A DNA stretch of 6,930 nucleotides from an uncultured Aliterella sp. (GTDB lineage: Bacteria; Cyanobacteriota; Cyanobacteriia; Cyanobacteriales; Chroococcidiopsidaceae). Below the pieces are notes generated by a model. It was not told the origin of the DNA and made no database searches. It saw nothing but the letters and a program-made list of their open reading frames with translations. Below are positions 1 through 5,458 of this stretch, piece by piece. Within the stretch, counting starts at the first letter, position 1, and the number at the start of each line of letters is the position of its first letter. The stretch spans positions 1-6,930 of the forward strand of contig CAJQOK010000102.1 in the NCBI GenBank assembly GCA_905479905.1, read 5' to 3'. The translations under genes were made by a program, and so were the position numbers.

Positions 1-1127
1 AGACCTACAGGTTTATCATCGCTACCGCCATCGGGGCCAGCAATACCCGTAATACTTAAGCCCCAGGTAGTACCCAGCAGATTTTGAACTCCCACCGCCA
101 TTTGCTCGCTGGCGACGGCACTCACAGCGCCAATATCCGCCAAATCTTGACTATCGACTTTGAGCAAATCAGTTTTTACCCGATTGTCGTAGGAAATTAT
201 GCCACCAATAAAATATTGAGAGCTTCCAGATACAGTAGTTAGCATTTGTCCTAAGCCGCCGCCCGTGCAAGACTCCGCCACGCTGAGAGTTTGATTAGAG
301 GCAATTAGTAACTGTCCCACAACCGACGCTAAGGTGTCATCATCCGCGCCAAAGTAATGTTTTCCAGCAATTAGCTTTAACTTTTCGGCTACAGGCTGTA
401 CTATTTCCTGTGCTTGGGCGATAGAAGGAGCTAACGCCGAAACCCGCAACTTGACTTCTCCCATACTGGCATAGGGCGCAACGGTGGGGTTAGATAGGTC
501 AAAAAAGGGCGCTACTTTTTCAGCCAAAGCCGACTCGCCAATTCCCCAAAACTTTAGAGTCTGGCTGTAGATAATTTGTTGTCCAAAGCCGCGACTTTGC
601 AAGTAAGGTACAGCGCTTTGAGTCCACATCTGGTGCATTTCTGAAGGTACGCCAGGAAAGGTAAAAATAATTAGTCCAGCTTGGGGTTCCCAGATGACTC
701 CAGGGGCAGTGCCGCTCTCGTTGGGCAAAATCTTCGCACCTTGAGGTAGTAGCGCCTGCTTGCGGTTGCTAGGGGTCATCAGGCGATCGCGCTGGGCGTA
801 TTTATTGGTAATATCGGCAATAATTTCGGGATGCTCTACTAAAGCTACACCAAAAAAATCTGCTAAAGTTTCGTGGGTAAGATCGTCAGGCGTAGGGCCA
901 AGTCCACCAGTAAAAATTAGCACTTGGGCTTTTTTTGTAGCGTCTTCTGTCCTAGAAATCGCAATTTCTACAACTTGCTTAATTCTGCTCGGATTATCGC
1001 CAACTACTGTTTGGTAATAGTGACTAATCCCCAGAAGTGCTAATTGAGTAGCTAAAAACTGAGCATTACTATTAAGTATGCTACCTAGCAATAACTCTGT
1101 TCCCACACAAATTATTTCTGCACTCAT
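1..1127 (-). CDS. cinA: CinA-family protein, N-terminal MoaB-like domain plus C-terminal NMN deamidase domain; 3' end cut by window edge
   Basis: Reading leftwards from ATG at 1127-1125, 375 complete codons stay open to the window edge. CinA proteins are usually about 415-420 residues, so roughly the last 40 are missing. Residues 1-170 form the molybdopterin-binding (MoaB/Mog-like) domain, with VGTELLLG at 8-15, FTGGLGPTPDD at 72-82 and PGVPSEM at 158-164. A linker domain follows, then from about 265 the CinA/PncC domain with SVAESCTGG (282-290), IISYDNRVK (310-318) and SITGIAGPDGG (358-368). The family is known for NMN deamidase and, in some bacteria, ADP-ribose pyrophosphatase activity in pyridine nucleotide recycling, and for a historical link to competence. 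The gene lies downstream of glyA on the same strand, 122 bp away across repeats. No Shine-Dalgarno is visible before the ATG, where the sequence is AT-rich. The start is supported by the typical MSAEIICVGTE beginning. Confidence 0.96.
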   Translation of the reverse strand, partial: MSAEIICVGTELLLGSILNSNAQFLATQLALLGISHYYQTVVGDNPSRIKQVVEIAISRTEDATKKAQVLIFTGGLGPTPDDLTHETLADFFGVALVEHPEIIADITNKYAQRDRLMTPSNRKQALLPQGAKILPNESGTAPGVIWEPQAGLIIFTFPGVPSEMHQMWTQSAVPYLQSRGFGQQIIYSQTLKFWGIGESALAEKVAPFFDLSNPTVAPYASMGEVKLRVSALAPSIAQAQEIVQPVAEKLKLIAGKHYFGADDDTLASVVGQLLIASNQTLSVAESCTGGGLGQMLTTVSGSSQYFIGGIISYDNRVKTDLLKVDSQDLADIGAVSAVASEQMAVGVQNLLGTTWGLSITGIAGPDGGSDDKPVG

Positions 1128-1143
1128 AAATATTTTTTAGATT

Positions 1144-1218
1144 AATTACCAATTACCAATTACCAATTACCAATTACCAATTCCCCATTACCAATTACCA
1201 ATTACCAATTACCAATTA
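1144..1218. repeat. Heptanucleotide tandem repeat array (unit AATTACC)
   Basis: Ten consecutive 7-bp units run from 1144 to 1213, followed by a partial AATTA at 1214-1218. Eight units are exactly AATTACC. The two central ones, at 1179-1185 (AATTCCC) and 1186-1192 (CATTACC), each carry one A-to-C change. On the strand of the flanking genes the unit reads GGTAATT. The array fills the spacer between the glyA stop and the cinA start. It resembles the short tandemly repeated repetitive (STRR) heptamers described in cyanobacteria. The perfect copies flanking two mutated ones suggest slippage growth, which is inference. Confidence 0.93.
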
Positions 1219-1243
1219 GAGACGTTGCAACGCAACGTCTCTA
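1217..1243. repeat. Perfect 12-bp-stem palindrome just past the glyA stop, possible transcription terminator
   Basis: The left arm TAGAGACGTTGC (1217-1228) and right arm GCAACGTCTCTA (1232-1243) are perfect complements around a 3-nt spacer. The hairpin lies 6 nt beyond the glyA stop codon and overlaps the end of the heptamer array by 2 nt. On the glyA strand it is followed by AATTGG rather than a T-run, so it is a poor classical intrinsic terminator and may instead be a dispersed palindromic repeat or a 3'-end stabiliser. A shorter relative with the same outer sequence lies after the DedA gene at 6468-6492. Confidence 0.85.
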
Positions 1244-1249
1244 CAGTAT

Positions 1250-2533
1250 TTAAACTAGGGCAGGTACAGGAATTGTGAGGTGGGGGTACAAAGGAAAACG
1301 ATCGCATAATGCCGCGACTCGAATTAGACAATCTTGAGCTACAGTTTCATCTTGAGGATTAAGCAAGCGATCGCTAATTATATTGGCAATTTCGGTAAAT
1401 TCGGTTGCTCCCATGCCTCTAGTTGTCATTGCGGGTGTACCTAGACGCAAGCCGCTAGTTACAAAAGGCGATTGTGGATCAAAGGGAACGGTATTTTTAT
1501 TAGCAGTAATATTCACACCGCTAACTAATCTATCTCCCTCTTTGCCAGTCATGCCGATGCAGCGCAAATCAACTAACATCAAATGATTGTCCGTGCCATT
1601 AGAAACAATTTTAAAGCCTCTATTTTGTAATTGTGTTGCCATAGTTTGAGCATTGGCAATTACTTGCGCCGAGTAAGTTTTAAATTCTGGTTTCAAAGCT
1701 TCGCCAAAAGCTACCGCTTTCCCGGCAATAACGTGTTCTAAAGGGCCGCCTTGAGTCCCAGGAAAAACTGATTTATCAAACTTTTTGCCTAATTCTTCGT
1801 CCCCTGTCAAAATCAAACCGCCTCTAGGCCCCCGCAAAGTCTTATGAGTAGTGGTTGTAACTACATGACAATGAGGCAATGGGTTAGGATGCAGCCCGGT
1901 AGCTACTAAGCCAGCAATATGAGCAATATCTGCGAGTAAATACGCGCCTACTTCGTCAGCTATTTGTCTAAACTTAGCAAAATCTATAATGCGCGGATAA
2001 GCCGAATAACCACAAATTAATAGTTTGGGACGATGTTGCAGGGCTAATTCCCTGATTTGTGCGTAATCTAATTGCTCAGTTTCTTGGTTAACGCCATAGT
2101 GACAAGCTTTAAACCACTTTCCCGATACGTTGACAGGAGATCCATGCGTCAGGTGTCCGCCATGAGACAAGTCCATGCCCATAATTGTATCTCCAGGCTC
2201 TAGCAGCGTCAGGAAGACGGCAAAATTAGCCTGCGCTCCTGAATGAGGCTGCACGTTGGCATGAGCCGCGCCAAATAGCTGTTTGGCGCGCTCAATAGCT
2301 ATTTGTTCAATTTTATCTACATACTCGCAACCGCCGTAGTAGCGCTTTCCTGGTAAGCCTTCGGCGTATTTGTTTGTCAGTACCGAACCTTGCGCAGCAA
2401 GTACCGCCGATGAGGTAAAGTTTTCACTAGCAATTAGTTCTAAATGGTCGCGCTGACGTTGGAGTTCTTCGTTGATTAAATTGGCGATCGCGCTATCAGT
2501 TTGGGCAAGAATATCTAAGTTATTTAGGCTCAC
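1250..2533 (-). CDS. glyA: Serine hydroxymethyltransferase
   Basis: This 427-residue PLP enzyme interconverts serine plus tetrahydrofolate with glycine plus 5,10-methylene-THF in the cytosol, feeding one-carbon units to purine, thymidylate and methionine synthesis. In oxygenic phototrophs it also links to photorespiratory glycine. The family signatures are complete: LELIASENF (31-39), [15 protein letters not shown] (54-68), QPHSGAQAN (95-103), DIAHIAGL (202-209; D202 and H205 contact PLP), the Schiff-base lysine K231 in [14 protein letters not shown], and [14 protein letters not shown] near the C-terminus. Length is normal for the family. The start is GTG at 2533-2531: an in-frame TAG lies three codons upstream, so no longer form is possible, and [13 protein letters not shown] matches the usual cyanobacterial N-terminus. 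The Shine-Dalgarno is weak (AGGG about 10 nt upstream). The gene is divergent from the 65-aa protein gene and upstream of cinA. Confidence 0.98.
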   Translation of the reverse strand: MSLNNLDILAQTDSAIANLINEELQRQRDHLELIASENFTSSAVLAAQGSVLTNKYAEGLPGKRYYGGCEYVDKIEQIAIERAKQLFGAAHANVQPHSGAQANFAVFLTLLEPGDTIMGMDLSHGGHLTHGSPVNVSGKWFKACHYGVNQETEQLDYAQIRELALQHRPKLLICGYSAYPRIIDFAKFRQIADEVGAYLLADIAHIAGLVATGLHPNPLPHCHVVTTTTHKTLRGPRGGLILTGDEELGKKFDKSVFPGTQGGPLEHVIAGKAVAFGEALKPEFKTYSAQVIANAQTMATQLQNRGFKIVSNGTDNHLMLVDLRCIGMTGKEGDRLVSGVNITANKNTVPFDPQSPFVTSGLRLGTPAMTTRGMGATEFTEIANIISDRLLNPQDETVAQDCLIRVAALCDRFPLYPHLTIPVPALV

Positions 2534-2713
2534 TTTGGGCTATCCCTAGAAATTTCATAAAAGAATAAATTTTTTAGCAAGGCAAAAAGTAATTGCCATC
2601 AACTACCGCTCTGCATTGCCGAATAATTCATCATAACCTGTTAACTTGGGATGTTTTGGGCGATTACTTCATTAAACTATGTATTTTTTCTCACAATCTG
2701 TTTTGAGTAGTAG

Positions 2714-2722
2714 CCTAAAATA
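2714..2722 (+). promoter_or_regulatory. Possible -10 element of the small Cys4 protein gene
   Basis: CCTAAAATA contains TAAAAT (2716-2721), a 5/6 match to TATAAT. A start about 7 nt downstream would give a leader of roughly 34 nt before the ATG at 2762. No good -35 hexamer is visible at the right spacing. The same nine bases recur before the Tic20 gene at 2982-2990. Confidence 0.3.
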
Positions 2723-2761
2723 GAATTGACTGGAATCAAGGCACTTACCGGAGAAATTAGG

Positions 2762-2959
2762 ATGTTAGTGATTTTGATGGAAAATCAAATCCTTGCTCCT
2801 CAGCAGGTTTGTCCAAGCTGTCTGCTTGCTGATCGCACGGGTCAACCCCGTTGGAGTAAGGGCAAATTGCGTTGCGGCCTTGCAATTAGCAAGCTTGCTA
2901 TTGAGCAACCAGAACAGTATCAGTGTTTGATGGGTTTTCGCATTGCCAATATTGAGTAA
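2762..2959 (+). CDS. Small conserved hypothetical protein with four cysteines (65 aa)
   Basis: A short soluble protein with no signal peptide or membrane segment. It has CPSC at residues 17-20 and further cysteines at 38 and 55. A CxxC followed by two spaced cysteines could bind zinc or another metal, but the spacing is not that of a standard zinc ribbon I can name. From memory, the stretch around QVCPSCLLADRTGQPRW and the ending QCLMGFRIA recur in short uncharacterised cyanobacterial proteins, so I read it as real and lineage-specific with no assigned function. The ATG at 2762 is chosen because GGAG (2750-2753) lies 8 nt upstream. ATG 2777 is a possible alternative (60 aa), and a TTG at 2726 would add 12 residues without an evident ribosome site. 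It is followed by the Tic20-family gene on the same strand after 60 bp, so the two might be co-transcribed. Confidence 0.75.
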   Translation: MLVILMENQILAPQQVCPSCLLADRTGQPRWSKGKLRCGLAISKLAIEQPEQYQCLMGFRIANIE

Positions 2960-2981
2960 AGCTCCTTAGTATCTGCGTTAT

Positions 2982-2990
2982 CCTAAAATA
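2982..2990 (+). promoter_or_regulatory. Possible -10 element of the Tic20-family gene
   Basis: CCTAAAATA, with TAAAAT at 2984-2989, would place a transcription start near 2996, about 24 nt before the ATG at 3020. No convincing -35 box is present. The nonamer is identical to the one before the upstream small gene, so the two genes may have similar promoters rather than a single one. Confidence 0.3.
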
Positions 2991-3019
2991 ATTAGACCTA
3001 GTTTCAGGAGAACGCAACA

Positions 3020-3484
3020 ATGAGTTTGCGCGGATCTACAACAATCAAAGAGCGAATTTTTGCTTGCTTGCCTTATTTACTGCCATTAGTTGAAGGATTC
3101 ACTTTTGGTATTCCTTTATTTAAACAGGTTCCAGTGCTGGCTTTAGCCTTTACACCCCTGTTTCCTTTACTCCAAATCTATAACAGCTTTCGCTTTACTG
3201 GCATAATAGTATTTTTTGCTCTGTTTTTCTTAGTAGTCAGAAACGAATCTATTGCTCATTTCATTCGTTTTAATACAATGCAAGCAATTCTTATCGATAT
3301 TGTTTTGGCTTTGTGTGGCTTTGGCTTGCCACTTTTTGGGGCTAGTTTTGCTGGCGAAATCCTCAGCAATACAGTATTTATCGGTTTAGTTGCAGCCGTT
3401 GGTTATTCGGTCATTCAATCGGCTTTAGGGCGTTATGCGGAAGTTCCGGTAATCTCGGAAGCCGTTTATATGCAGGTGCGCTAA
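3020..3484 (+). CDS. Tic20-family membrane protein
   Basis: A 154-residue polytopic inner-membrane protein. Hydrophobic segments lie at about 12-30, 38-54, 60-75, 86-108 and 115-135; family members are usually assigned four helices, so the first two may form one helix plus a re-entrant part. The segments RIFACLPYLLPLVEG (12-26), IRFNTMQAILIDI (82-94) and the C-terminal IQSALGRYAEVPVISEAVYMQV are typical of cyanobacterial Tic20 homologues. In plastids Tic20 is part of the inner-envelope protein import channel. The role of the bacterial homologues is not settled, so import or export is not claimed here. The ATG at 3020 has AGGAG at 3006-3010, 9 nt away. The TAA stop (3482-3484) overlaps the stop of the convergent FAH-family gene, leaving no room for a separate terminator. 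Confidence 0.92.
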   Translation: MSLRGSTTIKERIFACLPYLLPLVEGFTFGIPLFKQVPVLALAFTPLFPLLQIYNSFRFTGIIVFFALFFLVVRNESIAHFIRFNTMQAILIDIVLALCGFGLPLFGASFAGEILSNTVFIGLVAAVGYSVIQSALGRYAEVPVISEAVYMQVR

Positions 3485-4269
3485 CTAATAATTGTGGCAG
3501 GAGCAACTACAGTGTTTTCTAAGCGCCCAATGCCTTCAATTTCTACACGAATGCGATCGCCTATTTGTAATGCTCCAACTCCCGAAGGCGTACCCGTAAG
3601 TATTACATCTCCTGGCAGTAGCGTCATAATCTGACTAATATAGGCAACCAAAAAGTTAGGAGAAAATACCATCTGCTCAATGGAAGTCGATTGTACGGGT
3701 ACTATATTGTCGTTGAGAAAAGTTTGTAAAGTAGCGGCGGCGTTTAACTCGCGGACAATCCAAGGGCCTAAAGGACAAAAAGTATCAAAACCTTTAGCCC
3801 TCGTCCATTGGTTGTCTTTTTGTTGCAAATCTCTGGCGGTGACATCGTTGGCAATGGTATAGCCCCAAATTTTATTATCAGCTTCTTGGGGAGTACAGTT
3901 CGATGTGCGATCGCCAATTACTAATGCCAATTCTCCCTCGTAGTCTACCCTTTGAGATTGAGGGGGATACACAATAGCTGTAGAAGTAGCAATAATCGCT
4001 GTAGATGGCTTTAAAAATAACAAAGGTTCTTTAGGTACATTCGACCCCATTTCGGCGGCGTGTTCTACATAATTTTTGCCGACAGCAACAATTTTTGAAG
4101 GAGCGCAAGGAGCAAGCAATTGATAGCCCTCTGGTGCTAATTCTAAGTCTATTGGTTGTCCTTGCAACCAGGGGGGAGCGTCTAATACTTGAACATTTTG
4201 GTTAAGTTGCAGCAAACCGTAATAAATTCTTCCCTGCAAGTCTTGAACTCGGACGTAGCGTTGCGCCAT
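3481..4269 (-). CDS. Fumarylacetoacetate hydrolase (FAH) family protein
   Basis: A 262-residue cytosolic enzyme of the FAH superfamily, with a short N-terminal domain (1-55) and the FAH fold from about 57. Visible motifs are GKNYVEHAAEM (64-74), whose H70 and E73 match the catalytic lid His-Glu pair of FAHD1-type acylpyruvases; DYEGELALVIG (109-119) with metal ligands E111 and E113; NDVTARDLQ (141-149) with ligand D142; K159 in KGFDTFCPLGPW; and LLPGDVILTGTPSGVG near the C-terminus. Known activities include acylpyruvate hydrolysis, oxaloacetate decarboxylation and 2-hydroxyhepta-2,4-dienedioate isomerisation. The sequence does not discriminate among them, and no aromatic-degradation genes are nearby. 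All expected catalytic residues are present. A strong ribosome site (AGGAAGGTGA on the minus strand, 4282-4273) supports ATG 4269. It is divergent from rpsF and overlaps the Tic20 gene end by 4 nt. Confidence 0.93.
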   Translation of the reverse strand: MAQRYVRVQDLQGRIYYGLLQLNQNVQVLDAPPWLQGQPIDLELAPEGYQLLAPCAPSKIVAVGKNYVEHAAEMGSNVPKEPLLFLKPSTAIIATSTAIVYPPQSQRVDYEGELALVIGDRTSNCTPQEADNKIWGYTIANDVTARDLQQKDNQWTRAKGFDTFCPLGPWIVRELNAAATLQTFLNDNIVPVQSTSIEQMVFSPNFLVAYISQIMTLLPGDVILTGTPSGVGALQIGDRIRVEIEGIGRLENTVVAPATIIS

Positions 4270-4348
4270 AAATCACCTTCCTACTTAAAGGTTATTTTTA
4301 ATTGTTTAGTCATAAACTTGCCTATTTGATTATTTACTTTAAGAGCCA

Positions 4349-4377
4349 ATCAACTTAAATATGCCACTAAAGTTGAT
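4349..4377. promoter_or_regulatory. Inverted repeat in the FAH/rpsF divergent spacer, possible operator
   Basis: ATCAACTT (4349-4356) and AAGTTGAT (4370-4377) are perfect 8-bp inverted arms separated by 13 nt. ACTTAAAT inside the left half (4353-4360) is repeated directly at 4382-4389. The element lies about 80 nt upstream of the FAH-gene start and about 107 nt upstream of the rpsF start, so a bound regulator could affect either gene. No known binding-site family was recognised. Confidence 0.35.
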
Positions 4378-4410
4378 AATTACTTAAATTCAATATTTTA
4401 AACTGGAATC

Positions 4411-4419
4411 TGATAGAAT
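4411..4419 (+). promoter_or_regulatory. Extended -10 promoter candidate of rpsF
   Basis: TGATAGAAT is a TGn extended -10 followed by TAGAAT (5/6 match to TATAAT). A start near 4426 would give a leader of about 58 nt before the rpsF GTG. The region 17 bp upstream (CAATAT) is a poor -35, which an extended -10 can tolerate. Confidence 0.4.
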
Positions 4420-4467
4420 AGAAAATCCTTGTTGCTTTATTCGTGTTGAAGCAGCCAAATTGTCCAT

Positions 4468-4473
4468 AAGGAG
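4468..4473 (+). promoter_or_regulatory. Ribosome binding site that fixes the rpsF start
   Basis: AAGGAG lies 10 nt before GTG 4484-4486. It comes after the in-frame TTG at 4460, so it cannot serve that codon, and it is 31 nt before the first in-frame ATG (4505). GTG is therefore the best start. Confidence 0.75.
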
Positions 4474-4483
4474 ACTAAGACCT

Positions 4484-4819
4484 GTGCAGATCGTTTACGA
4501 AACAATGTATATTTTGCGTCCCGACTTAAGAGAGGAGCAAATCGAGCAAGCTGTTAATAAATATCAAACCTTTATTCAAGATCAAGGTGCGGAGCAAATC
4601 GAAATCCAAAATCGGGGTAAGCGTCGCCTTGCTTACGAGATTGGCAAGCAAAGAGAAGGCATTTATATTCAAATGAACTACCAAGGGCCGGGAACTGTAA
4701 TTGCTCCCTTAGAGCGCTCAATGCGCTTAAGTGAAGAAGTCATCCGCTACTTAACTATCAAGCAAGAAGTTTCTGAGAAATTAACCCCTGAAGACGATGA
4801 GGTTGAAGGGGAAGAATAA
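4484..4819 (+). CDS. rpsF: 30S ribosomal protein S6
   Basis: The protein has 111 residues from a GTG start. S6 is a ferredoxin-like-fold protein of the 30S platform that pairs with S18 on the central domain of 16S rRNA. The first strand [11 protein letters not shown], the middle [19 protein letters not shown] and the [13 protein letters not shown] helix-strand segment are diagnostic. The tail ([11 protein letters not shown]) is strongly acidic, as is common in S6. The start choice rests on AAGGAG at 4468-4473; an in-frame TTG at 4460 would add eight residues (seven of them between the TTG and the Pro before the GTG) ahead of an already complete S6 N-terminus. In many bacteria rpsF heads an operon with ssb and rpsR; here it stands alone, bounded by a divergent FAH-family gene and a downstream hairpin. 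The gene itself looks intact. Confidence 0.97.
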   Translation: MQIVYETMYILRPDLREEQIEQAVNKYQTFIQDQGAEQIEIQNRGKRRLAYEIGKQREGIYIQMNYQGPGTVIAPLERSMRLSEEVIRYLTIKQEVSEKLTPEDDEVEGEE

Positions 4820-4853
4820 CCGCTCTTTGCTAAACCAATAGTTTTCAAAGGCA

Positions 4854-4881
4854 AAAGGCAAAAGATTTATCTTTTGCCTTT
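4854..4881. terminator. Hairpin between rpsF and the convergent STAS gene
   Basis: AAAGGCAAAAGAT (4854-4866) and ATCTTTTGCCTTT (4869-4881) are perfect 13-nt complementary arms; in RNA this gives roughly a 12-bp stem with a 4-nt loop. It lies 34 nt after the rpsF stop and 23 nt after the STAS-gene stop on the other strand. The A-rich left arm and T-rich right arm provide a U-rich end in both directions, so it probably serves as a bidirectional terminator. Stem GC content is low. Confidence 0.75.
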
Positions 4882-4904
4882 CAATTCCCAATTAAATAGT
4901 TTAC

Positions 4905-5252
4905 TTAGGCAACTAAAACAGCTTTTTCAACTGTTGCTTTAGCCGCAGCGCAAGTATCAAATATTTCAAATACTGAATCTAGTTGAGTCAATTCAAAGAT
5001 TAGCTTAACTGAAGGTTGCAAGTTACATAATACAAGTCTACAGCCACTTGTTCGAGCATTTTTTAAGGCTCTTGCTAGAGATATTAACCCCGAACTACTC
5101 ATAAATTCAACTTGCTCTAAGTTAACAATTAAGAGCGCTTGAGAATTAGTGATTAAACTTACTAATTGCTGTTCTAAATCTCTACCTCCTTGTACGTCTA
5201 AGCATCCCTGTGGTTGAACCAGAATTGATTGATATTGCTGTGTATTATTCAT
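4905..5252 (-). CDS. STAS-domain protein, anti-sigma factor antagonist (SpoIIAA-like)
   Basis: A 115-residue protein that is a single STAS domain. In this family an unphosphorylated antagonist binds a serine kinase/anti-sigma factor or another partner, and phosphorylation of a conserved serine turns it off. The core ALLIVNLEQVEFMSSSGLISLARAL (about 39-63) aligns with the SpoIIAA segment around FMDSSGLG. The phosphorylatable serine is S54 or S53, just before G55. The aspartate that usually starts the DSSG motif is serine here (S52). The C-terminus is alanine-rich. The ATG at 5252 has AGG (5263-5261) 8 nt upstream. No anti-sigma kinase, phosphatase or sigma factor lies next to it, so the partner must be encoded elsewhere. 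Cyanobacteria lack a SigB-type sporulation cascade, so the regulated process is unknown. It has a long upstream region with several dyads. Confidence 0.92.
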   Translation of the reverse strand: MNNTQQYQSILVQPQGCLDVQGGRDLEQQLVSLITNSQALLIVNLEQVEFMSSSGLISLARALKNARTSGCRLVLCNLQPSVKLIFELTQLDSVFEIFDTCAAAKATVEKAVLVA

Positions 5253-5348
5253 AACTTTTACCTAATAGTTAATATATTCAATGAGACTAATCTCAGCTAA
5301 ATCGAACAAAGTAATCTTTCTTACAACCGGGCGATGTAGTAATTGACG

Positions 5349-5377
5349 ACTAACAGTTAGTTTGTTTAACAAACTAA
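5349..5377. promoter_or_regulatory. Two overlapping perfect dyads upstream of the STAS gene, possible operator
   Basis: TTAGTTTGTT (5357-5366) and AACAAACTAA (5368-5377) are perfect 10-bp arms around a single T. Overlapping it, ACTAAC (5349-5354) and GTTAGT (5356-5361) form a 6-bp dyad around a single A. The shared GTTAG means the two structures cannot both be extruded or folded at once. A 21-bp symmetric site of this shape is typical of a dimeric repressor operator. It lies about 100 nt upstream of the STAS start. The regulator is unknown. Confidence 0.4.
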
Positions 5378-5458
5378 TAAAACCTAGTTAAACTTTCTAA
5401 TGATTTAACAGAATTAAGAGAATAATTTGTACACTGTTAAAATACAGTTAGATAAAAT

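Noticed and set aside
760..1017. Plus-strand open frame of 85 codons
   Set aside because: It lies wholly inside cinA on the opposite strand, which has clear domain motifs; the translated product resembles nothing.
1144..1218. CRISPR-like repetitive array
   Set aside because: The unit is 7 bp in direct tandem with no spacers, so it is a simple heptamer repeat.
1383..1586. Plus-strand open frame of 67 codons
   Set aside because: Antisense shadow of the 3' part of glyA, whose conserved residues explain the sequence.
2520..2558. Regulatory leader peptide overlapping the glyA start
   Set aside because: Twelve codons with no ribosome site and no residue bias; noted as a low-interest observation but not annotated as a gene.
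2534..2761. Glycine riboswitch upstream of glyA
   Set aside because: I could not identify tandem glycine aptamer features on the minus strand; only a weak 5-bp hairpin (GGCAA/TTGCC, 2581-2597) is visible.
3680..3862. Plus-strand open frame of 60 codons
   Set aside because: Antisense shadow of the FAH-family gene across its conserved NDVTARDLQ and GFDTFCPLGPW regions.
5429..5445. NtcA-type site (GTA...TAC) upstream of the candidate RNA
   Set aside because: The spacing between GTA and TAC is 11 nt rather than 8, so it does not fit the consensus.
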